This document shows positions 11,013 to 23,170 of a stretch of 64,000 nt of DNA, one piece after another. Under the pieces are notes generated by a model. It ran no database searches. It was not told the DNA's origin and saw nothing but the letters and a program-made list of their open reading frames with translations. Origin of the DNA: Muscardinus avellanarius. Taxonomy: Eukaryota > Chordata > Mammalia > Rodentia > Gliridae. The number at the start of each line of letters is the position of its first letter. Within the stretch, counting starts at the first letter, position 1. The stretch covers positions 59,055,894 through 59,119,893 of the forward strand of contig OY726574.1 of the NCBI GenBank assembly GCA_963383645.1, read 5' to 3'. The position numbers and the translations under genes are program-made.

Positions 11013-12600
11013 GGCAAACTTAATGAGTAGATGGCAACGGTGGGAAAATTTGTATTTCAGACAAAAATATATAAAATGTATCATTGCAAGGAAATTTACA
11101 GTTTATTCAATCTATCTTCTAGCTATAAATAAAGAAACTGGCACCTTGGCAGGCTGTTGCTAGTCCAGCATCTCAGAGCTTACGATGGACCCAGGAGAGT
11201 GGTCAAGGAGAAGACAACCTGTTGTGGGTCATGAAGACAAGAGAGGGCCTCCGGCTCCAGCGCCCCAGCCTCTCCTCAGCTCCCCGTGCGGGGAGCTCCA
11301 GGTCAGCAGAAGGGAAGCGACTGACCCAAGGACAGAGCCCAGCATCCACGCCTCGCCTCGTGCATTATCCAGCTGTGAACATCTCAAAGCTTCCTGGTCT
11401 CATTTTCTGACTGTCTCACCTGACAACAGTTTATAAAATCTCCAATTAAAATGAGACAGTTCCCTGCAATGTAAAGGAAAACTCCTTGAAAGAAATTAGA
11501 ATTAAAAATGTAATTATGCCTTTAGGCCTTATCTTCTTTTTGACAGAATGTAGTGTTCATAAGTCATATGACTAATACAGGGATAGTCATGTCTTCCTGT
11601 AAAGATTGAAATTCAGTTATCATTCCCATTGTCATGATAATCACTGCAGATGTGGAATAAGGCTCATTGCTCTTTCAAATGTTAGGGAAATAAAAAAATA
11701 ATTAAAATGTTATGTACACATGGATGTTCAGAGTAATTCTGATAATAAGGCTTTTTCCAGAAATGTTTCCAAATAAATGTATTTCAAATGCATGTTGATG
11801 GACGTAGAGTCCATCAGTATATTAAGTTTAAGATTAGAACAATATAAATGGTTAAAAACAGGAGGATTGAGAGTGAGGTGGGGCACACTATACCTAAAAA
11901 ACTTAAATTACAATCACAACCAAAGTTCAATATGAAAAAGTTTTAATGAGGAAATACACATATTTTATGTACATCAATAAGAGCTCTATTCACCAAATAT
12001 TGTCATCCTAGAATAAGGAAACATCCCTTGAAGCTTGAGGAAGCAAACCTTGGACAATAAAAGACATTCAAATTTAATCGAATTGTAAATTTATGGGCCA
12101 TTGTCCCTGGAGGTAAATATTTATAGAAACGGAAATTGCAAATAGCTTCACCAGAAGACTAGATAAATATATGAATTACAGACACATAAGCGATTATTGG
12201 GATTTTTCATAGGGACAGATCCTTTAGGCTCTAGGTTTATATTTCATGTTCTTATTAGGCAATCTCCAGCTCAGCTGAATAATACTAAGCCTCAGATTGT
12301 CTAAGTCTGGGGTGGGGGCTTGTCACCACGCCCTGAGGTGTTCAGTAGGTGGCTCTACCCAGCAGGAGCAAGGCTGGGGTGTTTGCAGAAGCCCTCTCAT
12401 CCACAGGGGCCATGTTGCAAGACCCCAGTGGTGCCCACGACCTTGGGTATTGTTGAGCCCCATCTGTACTAAGTTCTTTCTATACATAGAGAACCATAAT
12501 AAGGTTTAATTTTTAAATTAGGCATGGTAAGAGGTTCACAATAATAATTTGCCAAGGGTCTTAGCAAATTCAGCAGAAAATTTTTACTTTATTGAGAACT
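11012..12600. other. Unique intergenic DNA
   Basis: About 1.6 kb without a recognisable repeat. A GC-richer block near 11180-11410 is open in two frames but has no other coding evidence. The rest is AT-rich. Confidence 0.55.
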
Positions 12601-12602
12601 TT

Positions 12603-12639
12603 CAGAGGTAGAATACCCCTGGGTTCAATCTCCAGTACT

Positions 12640-12640
<1 letters not shown>
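12603..12640 (+). mobile_element. SINE ID-half remnant
   Basis: cagaggtagaatacccctgg then gttcaatctccagtac, followed by a CA repeat. Confidence 0.7.

Positions 12641-12668
<28 letters not shown>
12640..12668. repeat. (CA)n
   Basis: CA run from the tail of a SINE remnant. Confidence 0.9.
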
Positions 12669-12672
<4 letters not shown>

Positions 12673-13254
12673 AATCAAGAAACCAAAGGAGACATTCGGG
12701 TGGGGTTTGGGGTGCTTATCTTGGGCATCAGTTCGAGTACCTTTGGAAAGCCGGCACTGGGGTGGATTGGGAGTGATGAGGCTTATCTTGGGGCGGGGGG
12801 GGGAGTAAGGCCTGTCAAACACACCCAGGCAGGGTGCAGGTTGGGCATGGGTTCCGTCCCCATTAGACCTCAGCATGCTTAAGGAGAGGCTCTGGAGCCC
12901 CTAGCTGCTATGCATGGCTGACAAGAGTCTTGGCTAGCCGGTGCAGAGCTCTGGTGCCCAACCCTTGCCGCTGGAGGAATCCACACTGGGCAGAAGTGGT
13001 CAGGCCTCATACTTGTGCCCTGTTGGTCATTAGCCGCACGTGTGGCGGTCAGATCACTAATCTCCAGGGAGAGCTGAGCCCTGGGCACCTCCCAGGTGCT
13101 GCTCCAGACCATAATATTAGCATGGAAAAGAGCCACTCTCCTTAAGCCAAGATGATGTTAGATTAAGAATGGGGCAAAGCGCCTTGGGGAAGGATAAAGC
13201 ACCAAAGATTTATTACTCACGCCTGGAGACTTAGAAGCTATGCTAATTAAAAAA

Positions 13255-13395
13255 AATACTATAGCATATTTAAGGCGGGGGAAGGAGAGAATGGGATGGG
13301 AACTGGATAAGGGCTAAAGTGACGTGTGCGTATATGCCTCCAACATCTTATAGTCCATTAAGATGTATGACTACAGTACACCAAAAAACTATTGC
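13255..13395 (+). mobile_element. L1 3'UTR tail
   Basis: The polypurine block (ggcgggggaaggagagaatg) followed by gatgtatgactacagtacac matches other L1 3' tails in this window; the final hexamer is degraded. Confidence 0.65.
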
Positions 13396-13911
13396 TTGAG
13401 AAAAGATAATCATAATTAAAGACACTGACCAATGATACATCAGGAAAATTATTTGTAACATATATGAAAGAATGGCTTACTATACAGTACAGGCATAAAG
13501 TAAGAGATTGATTTATACAGGCCCAGAATGAAAGTCAGTGATATGTTTTTCAGTCAAATAACACACCTATAATGTTTTCCATGATACTTCAGTGAAGAAG
13601 TGCAAATGTAGGGCCAAATTCTATGACCCGAGACTCCCCAGTCACCCATAAGGATAACCGTGTCGACGGGTGGCAATTCTCAACTCTGTTAACATGAATG
13701 TTGTAAGAAAGTAAGATTTTGCTTGTCATGAAAGAATTATACCCCAGCTGTTACCATGGAGAGGAGACTTCAGCATTCACCTCTCCAGGGAACTCTGGAG
13801 ACAGGCTGGCAGAAAGATGGGTTTATCTTCCAGTTTTGAGGACGATAGAGGACACTTTTCAGTCTCAAATCTCCATTTCTTTGGCTATGTGACGTGGAAA
13901 CTGGTTGTCTG

Positions 13912-14100
13912 CGGTAGTACAGGAGATCGAACCCTGGGATATCCTACCACTGAGCTGCACCCCCAGCCTTATTTTATTTCATTTTTATATTGAAGCAGGG
14001 GCTCACTAAGGGTTTCGCTAACTTGCTGAAGCTGACCTCAAACCTATGATCCTCCTGTCTTAGCCTCCCAAGTACAGGAATGACAGGCAGGCACGACCCA
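13912..14100 (-). mobile_element. B1-dID SINE
   Basis: Reversed dimer ggtagtacaggagatcgaac ... aatgacaggcaggcacga. Confidence 0.8.
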
Positions 14101-14654
14101 TCTGTGGAAAGCTTTTATAAGAGAAAAAGAGGCAAAATGAGAACAAAGGCAGGAAATATCCATGTGAAGATTCAGTTAGCAAAAGAGCCTGTAGGTCTCA
14201 ACTTCCTGGACTCTGGCCTTCGCTGGAGGAAGAGAATCAGGTATTAGAAAGTTGCTTTTCATTTGAAAGGAGGTCTGCTTCCCCACCAGACCGACCTGGT
14301 AGTGTGGCTCTCTCATGGAAATGTGGGACTGACTCCTTACATAGAGGGTTGATTTCTCCAAAAATAAGACAAGAAAGTCTTATTTTTCCCTGGAAAGTGT
14401 GTTAATTTTCTCTGTTTAGTACATGCAAGCAGAAGGTTAGACCTCGGGAGATTAGGTCTACAAAGGCAGGCCTCAAATAGCATTTAGGAGAGGGACTCTT
14501 TTATTTATTTATTTTTTACCTGAGGTTTTCTTCTCTTGGCTACAGATTCCAATGGGTGGGATGTCTTTGAAGTGACCTCTACATGATAGATGTTAAGCAC
14601 TCCCAGCTAACATGTCTGATAGTGTCTCAGGTACTACATTTTCCACTGAAAAAC

Positions 14655-14810
14655 AGGCCCCAGGCCCATTTTATTTTGATTTTGAAATGGGGTCTCACTA
14701 AGTTGTTGAAGGCCTTGGTAAGTTGCTAAGACTGGCCTCCAACCAACCAGCCTTCTGTCTCAGACACCCAAGTACTGGGATTATAGGCATGGGCCACTGT
14801 ATCCAGCTTA
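14655..14810 (-). mobile_element. B1-half SINE
   Basis: tttgaaatggggtctcacta ... gggccactgtatccagc. Confidence 0.75.
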
Positions 14811-14929
14811 TCTCCTTTTTAATTTTTTATATTGGCTACTCGTGGTCTTTATTTCTTTCATGTACACATTAGTAGCATATTGAAGAATCGCTTCTTCAAA
14901 AAAGTTGATGTTTTAAATTGCATTTCATA

Positions 14930-15345
14930 AGCTGGGCCTGGGGCATGCTTGTAAACCCAGTATCTGAGGCTGAGACAGGAGGATCCAGGTTCATGGACAG
15001 CCTCAGCTACTTAGGCCCTTTGCAACTCAGTGAGACCCTGTTTCAAAATAAAGAGTAACACCGGGCGTGGTGGGGCACGCTTGTAATCCTTGCGCTTGGG
15101 AGGCGGAAACAGGAGGATCACACTGGTTCGAAGCCAGCCTTGCTGGCTTAAGAGACCCTGTTTCCAAGTAAAAATTATAAAATAGGTCTGGGAGTGTAGC
15201 CAGGAGGTAGAAGGGCTTCCAGGAATGCCAGTGCCACCAAAACAAACAAACAAACAAACAAACAAAAAACAAAATAAAGAGTAACAAAAAGGACTGGAGG
15301 TGGAGTTCAAAGTAGAATGCCGCTGGGTTCTGTCCCCACTAATGC
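14930..15345 (+). mobile_element. SINE (+) interrupted by a second SINE (+)
   Basis: The outer forward dimer (14930-15060 and 15287-15345) is split by an inner forward dimer, 15061-15269, with an (AAAC)n tail. The insert has a perfect 17-bp target duplication (15044-15060 and 15270-15286). Confidence 0.9.
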
Positions 15346-15780
15346 AAGAAAATAAAAATAAAAATAAATGAATAATTACATTTAATTACATTTATGTATT
15401 AATCTTGGGGAAATTGGCACAATATGTAATAATGTATTTAATCACCTACTGTTCAATGTTCATGTCTCCCAATAAGCTGTGCGCTCTATTAGAACAGGTG
15501 TTTATATTTGTTCCCCACTCTGCACCCAGTGTAGATCACAGTACCTGGCACATGTCAAATGCCCTGTGGGTATTTTCTAGATAAATGAAACTACCAATAT
15601 CAAGGCTCATCACTTTAGAAGAAGAATAAAGAAGGTAGCCTTTGTATGGTTCGTAGAGTAACTGCTACCAACAACATTCTTCAGAAATTGAGCAATATGT
15701 AATTCTGATTGTTTCTCACAACCAATTACCAAATGCAAATGATTTTATTTTAAAAAGTTATTAAAGTCAAGAATCTAATA

Positions 15781-16092
15781 TTTTCTTTCACATGTGGAAG
15801 CTAGAGAGAAATGGATGACAAGAGGGCCTAGATAACTGAGGAGACAGACCAGTAGGAGAGGGGCAGGGCTCTGGAGGAGGGAGGTGGGGCAGGAGTAGAG
15901 AGGGATGAAGGACACACCTCATACAGTGCCACGTCCACACGTGAGGGGCCACTGCCCATCTCGACGACATGCACAGGGCGGGGTGGCTGCTGAAAAGAAA
16001 CTCGCCAAGTCCTGTGTGCATGTTTATCTATACGGCTCTGAAACACACTATGATGGGTAATTACAATGCACCAATAAAATTATTTTTAAAAA
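15781..16092 (+). mobile_element. L1 3'UTR tail
   Basis: A G-rich 3'UTR followed by ggtaattacaatgcaccaat and aaaattatttttaaaaa, the L1 terminus with a poly-A-like tail. The small frames here are not genes. Confidence 0.7.
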
Positions 16093-16203
16093 TTCTTTTG
16101 AGATATAGTGTATGAGAATACATTGTTGCAGGCTACGAAAAATATTTCAGGAATATTTATGGCTACTGATCTGTTCGTTGAGAGTATATTTAAAAAAAAA
16201 ACA

Positions 16204-16525
16204 ATTAAGCAGGCACATGCTTAATTGTCTTTGATCCCCATACTTGGGAGACTGAGACAGGAGGATCACAGGTTTGAGGAGAGCCTTAGCAAGAGAGGGA
16301 GATTCTGTTTCAAAATAAAAATAAAGCTGGGTGTGGTGGTGCACATCTGTAATCCCAGTATTGGGGAGTCTGGGACAGGATGATTGCAGGTTCAAGGACG
16401 GCCTCAGCAAATAGTGAGACTCTCATCAACTTAGCAAGGATCCTGTTTCAAAGTAAAAGTAAAATAAGGCTGGGAGTGTAGTTCAGGAGTAGAATGCCCC
16501 TGAGCTACATCCCCAGTACCGCAAA
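16204..16525 (+). mobile_element. Two SINEs in series
   Basis: A B1 half (16204-16324) followed by a full forward dimer (16325-16525, gctgggtgtggtggtgcaca ... acatccccagtaccgc). Confidence 0.83.
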
Positions 16526-16799
16526 AGACAGACAGAAAGAAGCAAGCAATTATTCAAAATATTTCATTAAAGTAATCTAGAGAAGTGGCCAGGGTAACAC
16601 ATATTATATGCTAACATGCTATATTGTTCAGAATTATGAATAAAACATAAGAACATCTTGCTAAAAAAGCATAGTTACTTGGAAGACAGTTTTGCAAAAA
16701 TATACTAGAATTAGATGAGTAAATGTACTAGTTGCTCTTTAGATGCTATAAAGTGTTTCCAGGATAAGGTTTTTTCTTAGTATAAAAATTCCTCTACTT

Positions 16800-17315
16800 G
16801 GGGTTAGGCCAGTGTCGGGGCCAGCGAGACCAGAATCGGGGCCTCCCACGAGGCAAGGCCGCTGCTTGAGCCAGCGAGGTCTGGATCAGTCCACCGGGTA
16901 GCCAGGCCACTACTGGGGCCGTCAAGAGTGGGATCGGTATTTGCAACACGTCATGCACGGAGAAATATCGCAGAAAATTAAAATCAGATGCTTCCCCTAA
17001 TCAGCAATAACCAGGAGGAAAGGGGCAACAGGAAGAGGTCGAGCTATAGAAAGGGCCCTATAGTGAAGCAACTAAGGTGACCAATCAGAGGGTATGGAAT
17101 AGGGGAGGATGGAACCTCTTTAAAAAGCAGGAGGTACATAAACATATGTATCAAAGTTAATCACCAAACAAGCATGGGATCAAGGTGGGGGGAGGGAATG
17201 GGATGGGGACTGGATGAGGGCTAATTGGATGATGTGTACTTGTATATCCTCTCAAGTCTTGTATTCCAATGTGATATATGATTACAATGCACCAATAAAA
17301 ATAACTTAAAAAATT
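16800..17315 (+). mobile_element. Composite VNTR/L1-3'UTR retroelement (5'-truncated copy)
   Basis: It starts inside the VNTR (gggttaggccagtgtcgggg), keeps about two units, then the unique segment with CCAAT and TTTAAAA motifs, and ends in a complete L1 3'UTR closing GCACCAATAAAAATAAC. The shared part is nearly identical to the reverse complement of 20500-20900 apart from scattered substitutions. 5' truncation plus a poly-A-type end indicates retrotransposition. Confidence 0.75.
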
Positions 17316-17560
17316 CCTCTACTCTACTACTTGTTATTTTAACATTTTTGAGCTCTTGTCACTTTGCAAGGATATGAAATGAAACATGTACAGCGATTCG
17401 ACAGACAGTTGTTAGTCAGACATAATAACAAAAGCGTCTATAAAAAGCATCTAAAATTAGCTACCTCGCTGAACCCTGTTCTCAACTCCAAGGCTGTTAA
17501 GAGTTTGCAGTGATCTCTATACTAGAAAACATTTCCTAATCAGTCTGGATGTATTTTTTT

Positions 17561-17758
17561 TTTTTTTTTTTTTGGTGGTACTGGGGTTCCTGGAAGCCCT
17601 TCTACCTCCGGGCTACACTCCCAGACCTATTTTTACATTTTTATATTTGGAAACAGGGTCTCCTAAGCCAACGCGCGCGGCTGGCTTCGAACCTGCGCGA
17701 TCCTCCTGTCTCTGCCTCCCAAGCGCAGGGATTACAAGCGTGCGCCACCACGCCCGGC
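17561..17758 (-). mobile_element. B1-dID SINE with target duplication
   Basis: Reversed dimer (ggtggtactggggttcctgg ... cgccaccacgcccggc). The target tggatgtatttt with its following T run appears on both sides (from 17546 and from 17760). Confidence 0.9.
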
Positions 17759-17869
17759 TTGGATGTATTTTTTTTTTTAAAGCAATAATATTCCCTAATA
17801 ACAAAATGTACTAAATAGCATTACTGTTATTACTAGAACGCAGTTAATCATAGTTCCTGTCGTTAACGT

Positions 17870-18190
17870 TCCTGTTGGGTGTGTGCCATGAAGCTAGTAT
17901 TCCCCCTCATTCACACACTGAAGTCTTACCCCTAAGGTGATGGTTTAAAGGGCACCTCCTTCGAGCGATGATTAGGCATGCATGTATGAATGTCCTAAAG
18001 TACAGCCCAAGGGATGCCCCACCCTTCCATGTGAGCATCTACCGAGGAGGAAACGTGCCCTCACTAGATACTGAATCTGCCAGGACCTTGATCTTTGACT
18101 TCCTCAGCCTCAAAGCTGTGAGAAACAAACTTCTGTTGCTTAGAAACCCTTGATCTATAGCATTTTGTTATAGCAGCTTGTATGAGTCAA
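17870..18190 (+). mobile_element. MaLR-type LTR fragment
   Basis: Landmarks aaggtgatggtttaaagggc, gatactgaatctgccaggac, cttgatctttgacttcctca, agctgtgagaaacaaacttc and tttgttatagcag follow the layout of mammalian MST/MLT-type LTRs. The open frame across 17968-18153 is part of the LTR. Confidence 0.6.
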
Positions 18191-18329
18191 CACAATGGAT
18201 ACAGTAAAGTTCCAAATGTTGAACAAGAACACCTGAAAAATTATATTTATTTTTCTTTTCTTATTACTAGTAAAGTAATGGGTGTGCAGTGGAGGAAGGA
18301 AAGCAATAAAAGTCATAATTTTTTTTTTT

Positions 18330-18537
18330 TTTTGGCAGTGCTGGGGATGGAAATCAGTGGCATTCTACCTCCGAGCATCACCCCCAACCCTATATTTTAC
18401 TTTTTATTGTGAAACAGTATCTCACTAAGTTGCCAAGGGCATCTCTAAATAGCCGAGACTGTCTGCAAACCACGACCCTACGGTCTCAGCCTCCCAAATG
18501 TGGGATTTAACAAGAGGTACGCCAACACGCCAGGCTA
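18330..18537 (-). mobile_element. B1-dID SINE
   Basis: Reversed dimer ggcagtgctggggatggaaa ... ccaacacgccaggc. Confidence 0.82.
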
Positions 18538-18859
18538 AAAGTCATGAATTTTAAACGCATTTCATCTACTGAATTTCAATGTAATAATTACTAATTGATA
18601 TTCCTGGTGACCACTCTGAAACAGCAGTGCTAGTCACCTCTCCTCATTTAGCAGAATGGAAATCAGATTAAGCGTTTACAGTCTGAGCACACGGCTGTGC
18701 TAGGTACACTCCATGCCTTTCAGAGATTCCCAGTCAGGAATGCCACCCTCAGGGAGGGGAAGAGCATCTCTGGAGCGATCCTGGGTGCAGTTGTGGGGCA
18801 CTGAACAGAAATAAGGTATTGGTGGAAACACCCAAGAGGTGCTGAGTAATTTCTTATTT

Positions 18860-19268
18860 TCTAAAACAGGGATTGAACCCAGAAACATTCTACCTCTGAT
18901 CTACACCCCCAGCCCTATTTTATTTGTTAATTTGAAACAGGATCTCACTAAGTTGCTGAGGGTCTTCCTAAATTGTTAAGGTTGGCCTAGAACCTGCAAT
19001 CCTTCTGTCTCAGCCTCCAGAGTACTGGGATTATAGCCATGTGACAGCATGCCCAGCTCTGAGTAATTTTTTTTCAGTACTGGGGATGGAACCAGGGGCA
19101 TTCTACCTCTGAGCTACACTCCCAGCCCTATTTTTGATTCTTTATTTTGAAACAGGGTCTCTCTGAGTTGCAGAGGACCTCACTATCTGAGGTTGTCTGA
19201 GAACCATGATCCTCTTGTCTCAGCCTCCCAAATGCTGGGATTATAAGCGTGCGCCACCATGCCCAGCT
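18860..19268 (-). mobile_element. Two reversed SINEs in series
   Basis: Dimers at 18868-19058 and 19072-19268, both ending in the ...catgcccagct B1 end. Confidence 0.85.
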
Positions 19269-19404
19269 GCAATTTTTTTTTTTTAAAGGAGTAGGTAAAA
19301 GCCAAATAAGTCTAGGAATATCTGCATATTGAATCAAATGATATGGTCCCTGTGTTCACAAAACTTAGGTGCAGTTAACAGCAGACAAAAAGAAAAAAAA
19401 ACAC

Positions 19405-20405
<1,001 letters not shown>

Positions 20406-20411
20406 TTTAAT

Positions 20412-20461
20412 TTTTTGTGGTACTGGGGTTGGAACCCAGGGACAGTCTACCTCCAATTAGC
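20412..20461 (-). mobile_element. SINE right-half end joined to L1 3'UTR
   Basis: ttttgtggtactggggttgg, aacccagggacagtctacct is a reversed ID-like half that stops abruptly at ccaattagccctt, where the L1 3'UTR of the composite element begins. Confidence 0.75.
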
Positions 20462-20769
20462 CCTTATCTACTCCCCATCCCATTCCCTCCCCCTCCCTCG
20501 ATCCCATGCTTTTTTGGTGATTAACTTGATACATTTGTTTATGTACCTCCTGCGTTTTAAATAGGCTCCATCCTCCCCTATTCCATACCCTCTGATTGGT
20601 CACCTTAATTGCTTCGCTATAGGGCCCTTTCTATAGCTCGACCACTTCCTGTTGCCCCTTTCCTCCTAGTTATTGCTGATTAGGGGAAGCATCTGGTTTT
20701 AATTTTCTGTGATATTTCTCTGTGCATGCCGTGTTGCAAGTACCAATCCCACTCTTGACGGCCCCAGTA

Positions 20770-21290
20770 GTGGCCTGGCTACCTGGTGGACTGATCCAGA
20801 CCTCGCCAGCTCAACCTGCAGCCTTGCCTCATAGGACCCTGATTCTGGCCTCGCTGGCCCCCACACCGGCCTAGCTTCAAGGCAGGCTCCGTCCCAGCCT
20901 CGCTGACCCTGACACTGGCCTAACCCTTTGACAGACTCCTATCCTGGCCTTGGAGGCCCCAGCACTGGCCTTGCCCCACAGCAGGCTCCGATGCCAGCCA
21001 CTGGCCCTGTCACCAGCCTACCCCTCGGCAGGCTCCGATCCCAGCCTCGCTGGCCCCAGCACTGGCCTAACCCCTCAGCAGGCTCCGATTCCGGCCTCAG
21101 AAGTGGCCTTGCCTCATGGAAGGCTCCAATGCCAGCTGCTGGCCCCGGCACCAGCCTAACCCCTCGGCAGGCTCCAATCCCGGCCTCGGAGGCCCCAGCA
21201 CCGGCCTTGCCTCATGGCAGGCTCCAATCCCAGCTTTGCTGTCTCCGTTGCCGGCCCCACCTCTCGGCAGGCTCCAATCCGAGCACCCTC
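20770..21290 (-). repeat. VNTR of about ten 41-50 bp units
   Basis: Units begin caggctccgat/aatcc, continue with (cc)agcctcgctggcc and close with cctaacccctcgg or ccttgcctcatgg. Lengths vary from about 41 to 55 bp. The longest open frames here (up to 130 codons) are translations of the repeat, not genes. Confidence 0.85.
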
Positions 21291-21309
21291 TTCACCCAGC
21301 CATTTGTCC

Positions 21310-21830
21310 CACGGTCTTGAGGGTGCGTAGTGGTAGCATTCTGCCTCTGGGGTTAGTACTTCAAAAGTTCCAGGTGTAATGCATCCGATCTCTGACTACC
21401 CAGAGTACTGGCCACTGCCATTGCCACTGTCTCCACCATTTCAAATCTTTCCCAAGCTCTTTTTTCCACTCTGAATGTTGTCCAGTGTTCCTAAGTATGC
21501 GCGACAGTAGCATTCGACGTTTGGTGTAATTTCTCCAAAAAATAAGGTTGGTAGGATCCGATTTCTGCCTCTCCTGAATACAAGTCTCCACCGCCATTGT
21601 GGAGACCGCTTCCAACACCACCTTCCTCCTAGGTCTCCGCTAAACTCTCTCCTTACAGGTGATGTCCAAGATTCTTAAGAATGTAGAGAAGAAGCAGTCC
21701 TCCTTCGCGGGGAATTTTTCCAAAAGTTCCAGTTCATTTGGATAAGTTTTGTCTGCATCTCCAGTATCCTGGCATCTGCCACGGCCTTCTTGACCCCTCT
21801 CTGATATTTTTCTTTGTCCTTTTCTTTTCC
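21310..21830 (-). repeat. Three degenerate tandem units of about 175 bp
   Basis: Each unit has, in the given strand, a TAAG/TGAG-type start, a GTAGCATTC-like or GCAGTCCTC-like block, a 'tccaaaa(g/a)' core, a 'ggatccgat' or 'tgcatccgat' block and a 'tctgcc' block. Starts lie near 21315, 21490 and 21675. Similarity is partial, so the units are old or fast-changing. Confidence 0.6.
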
Positions 21831-21899
21831 TTTTTTTTTTTTTTATAGGAGAAGACAGTATGTATGGTTTGAGGAGGTTGTGGGATCAGGCACTCAGTA

Positions 21900-22105
21900 G
21901 CACTTTGACCCGGGCCCAGTTTCCCTGGGGTTCCAGCGTGTTCCGCACAACTCCGCCCGGGGCCCAGAGTCATGCGACCTTGGCCCCAGCTCTTCCAGGG
22001 GTCCGGCGTGCCCCACCTGACCCCCGCCCAGGACCCAGGGCCTTGCGTCTGGGCCCCGGTTTTTCCAGGGGTCTGGTGTGCTCTGTGCGGTCCCGCTGAG
22101 GCCCA
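21900..22105 (-). repeat. Three GC-rich units of about 70 bp
   Basis: The phrase 'ggcccag... (c)cccag/cggttttcc(a)ggggt(c)c(c)ggcgtg ... gacc(c)ccgccc' recurs at about 21910, 21960 and 22030. CpG density is high relative to the window. Confidence 0.65.
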
Positions 22106-22124
22106 GAGTCCTCTAGCAGCATCT

Positions 22125-22765
22125 TCTTTAAGTCAAGAAAAGGTGTTTCAGCACTCTGTGGATTTTCTAAGATATGCAAAATCATCTATGTCCTTAAAAT
22201 ATCACAGTATGCTAAATTTGCATTTAGGATGAAGTTTAGAAAGGTGCACACACTTCCTTGGTGTAAGAAGAAACCACAAGGATAAATCACTTATCTAGCT
22301 GTGCATGCATAAGAAGTTGAGGGAAGGCATCTAAATTAATTTTAATAGACAAAAAAAAAAAGCATATAGTGTGGCTTGTTTCATCAGCCCTCCTTATTTC
22401 TAAAACTTGCCTGGTGATTCTTCTTCTCAGCCCAGATCATATTTGCTATTACCCTCTCCTTCGCACCCAACCTTAGATAGAGTGGGTGGGGTTTGTACCC
22501 CTGGTAATAGCACAGAAAAAGTGTTTCTATTTGAGTTTAATTTGCTATACAACTCCCGTGTTCCTCCTCTCATGAGCTCCTTCATTCCCACTGTATTTGG
22601 CTGAGGGATGGAAAGACTCTCTCCAACAGCAGGGGCTCAAAAAGATTTTTGTTGTGCCTAGACGAAGGCCCGCAGCATGACTGGAATCGGGTTCTTGGGC
22701 AATAGACCCACCTAAAGTAGGAGGAGCTGAGCCTTATTACGATCACTTGTTTTTTTGAAAAATAA
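22125..22765. other. Unique intergenic DNA
   Basis: Follows the 5' end of the long composite element; nothing recognised. Confidence 0.5.
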
Positions 22766-22769
22766 GTCA

Positions 22770-23170
22770 AATGTGCTGGGCGTGGTGATGTATGCGTGTA
22801 ATCCTAGTATTTGGGAGGATGGGACAGGATTGCAGGTTCAAGAATAGCCTCAGCAACTTAGTGAGACCCCATTTTTTGCAGCACTGGGGATGGAACCCAG
22901 GTGTATTCAACCTCTAAGCTACACCCCCAGCCCTATTTTTTATTCTTTATTTTGAAACGGTCTCACTGAGTTGCAAAGGGCCTCACTAAGTAGTAGCTGA
23001 GGCTGTCTGTGAACCATGATCCTTCTGTCTCAGCCTTCCAAATGCTGGGATTACAAGCATGCACCATCATGCCTGGCTGTGAGACCCCATTTCAAAATAA
23101 AAAAATAAAAATGGGCTGGGGGGTGTAGCTCAGAGGTAGAATGCCCCCTAGGTTCAATCTCATATACCAA
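22770..23170 (+). mobile_element. SINE (+) interrupted by a SINE (-)
   Basis: The outer forward element (22770-22874, 23079-23170) is split by a reversed dimer at about 22875-23078. A perfect 14-bp target duplication, gtgagaccccattt, lies at 22861-22874 and 23079-23092. Confidence 0.9.

Larger units (their letters stand above)
12670..14640. other. Mostly unique intergenic DNA
   Basis: Includes an L1 tail and one SINE. 12690-13140 is GC-richer; no exon signature seen. Confidence 0.5.
20462..22120 (-). mobile_element. Composite retroelement with three tandem-repeat domains and L1 3'UTR (long copy)
   Basis: Read 5' to 3' on the minus strand: GC-rich repeats of about 70 bp (22105-21900), a T-rich spacer, three degenerate units of about 175 bp (21830-21310), a VNTR of about ten 41-50 bp units (21290-20770), a unique 200-bp segment with CCAATCAGAGGG and a TATA-like TATTTAAAA, then an L1-type 3'UTR (acataaacaaatgtatcaag, polypurine block). 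The last about 470 bases match the copy at 16800-17315 closely. At 20461 the L1 3'UTR breaks off and a SINE right half follows. No open frame of note. It is most simply a non-autonomous element mobilised by L1; a rearranged L1 with a tandem-repeat 5'UTR is the alternative. Confidence 0.72.

Noticed and set aside
20928..21379. Pro/Ala-rich open frames of up to 130 codons
   Set aside because: They are translations of the VNTR units; three frames and the opposite strand are open for the same reason.
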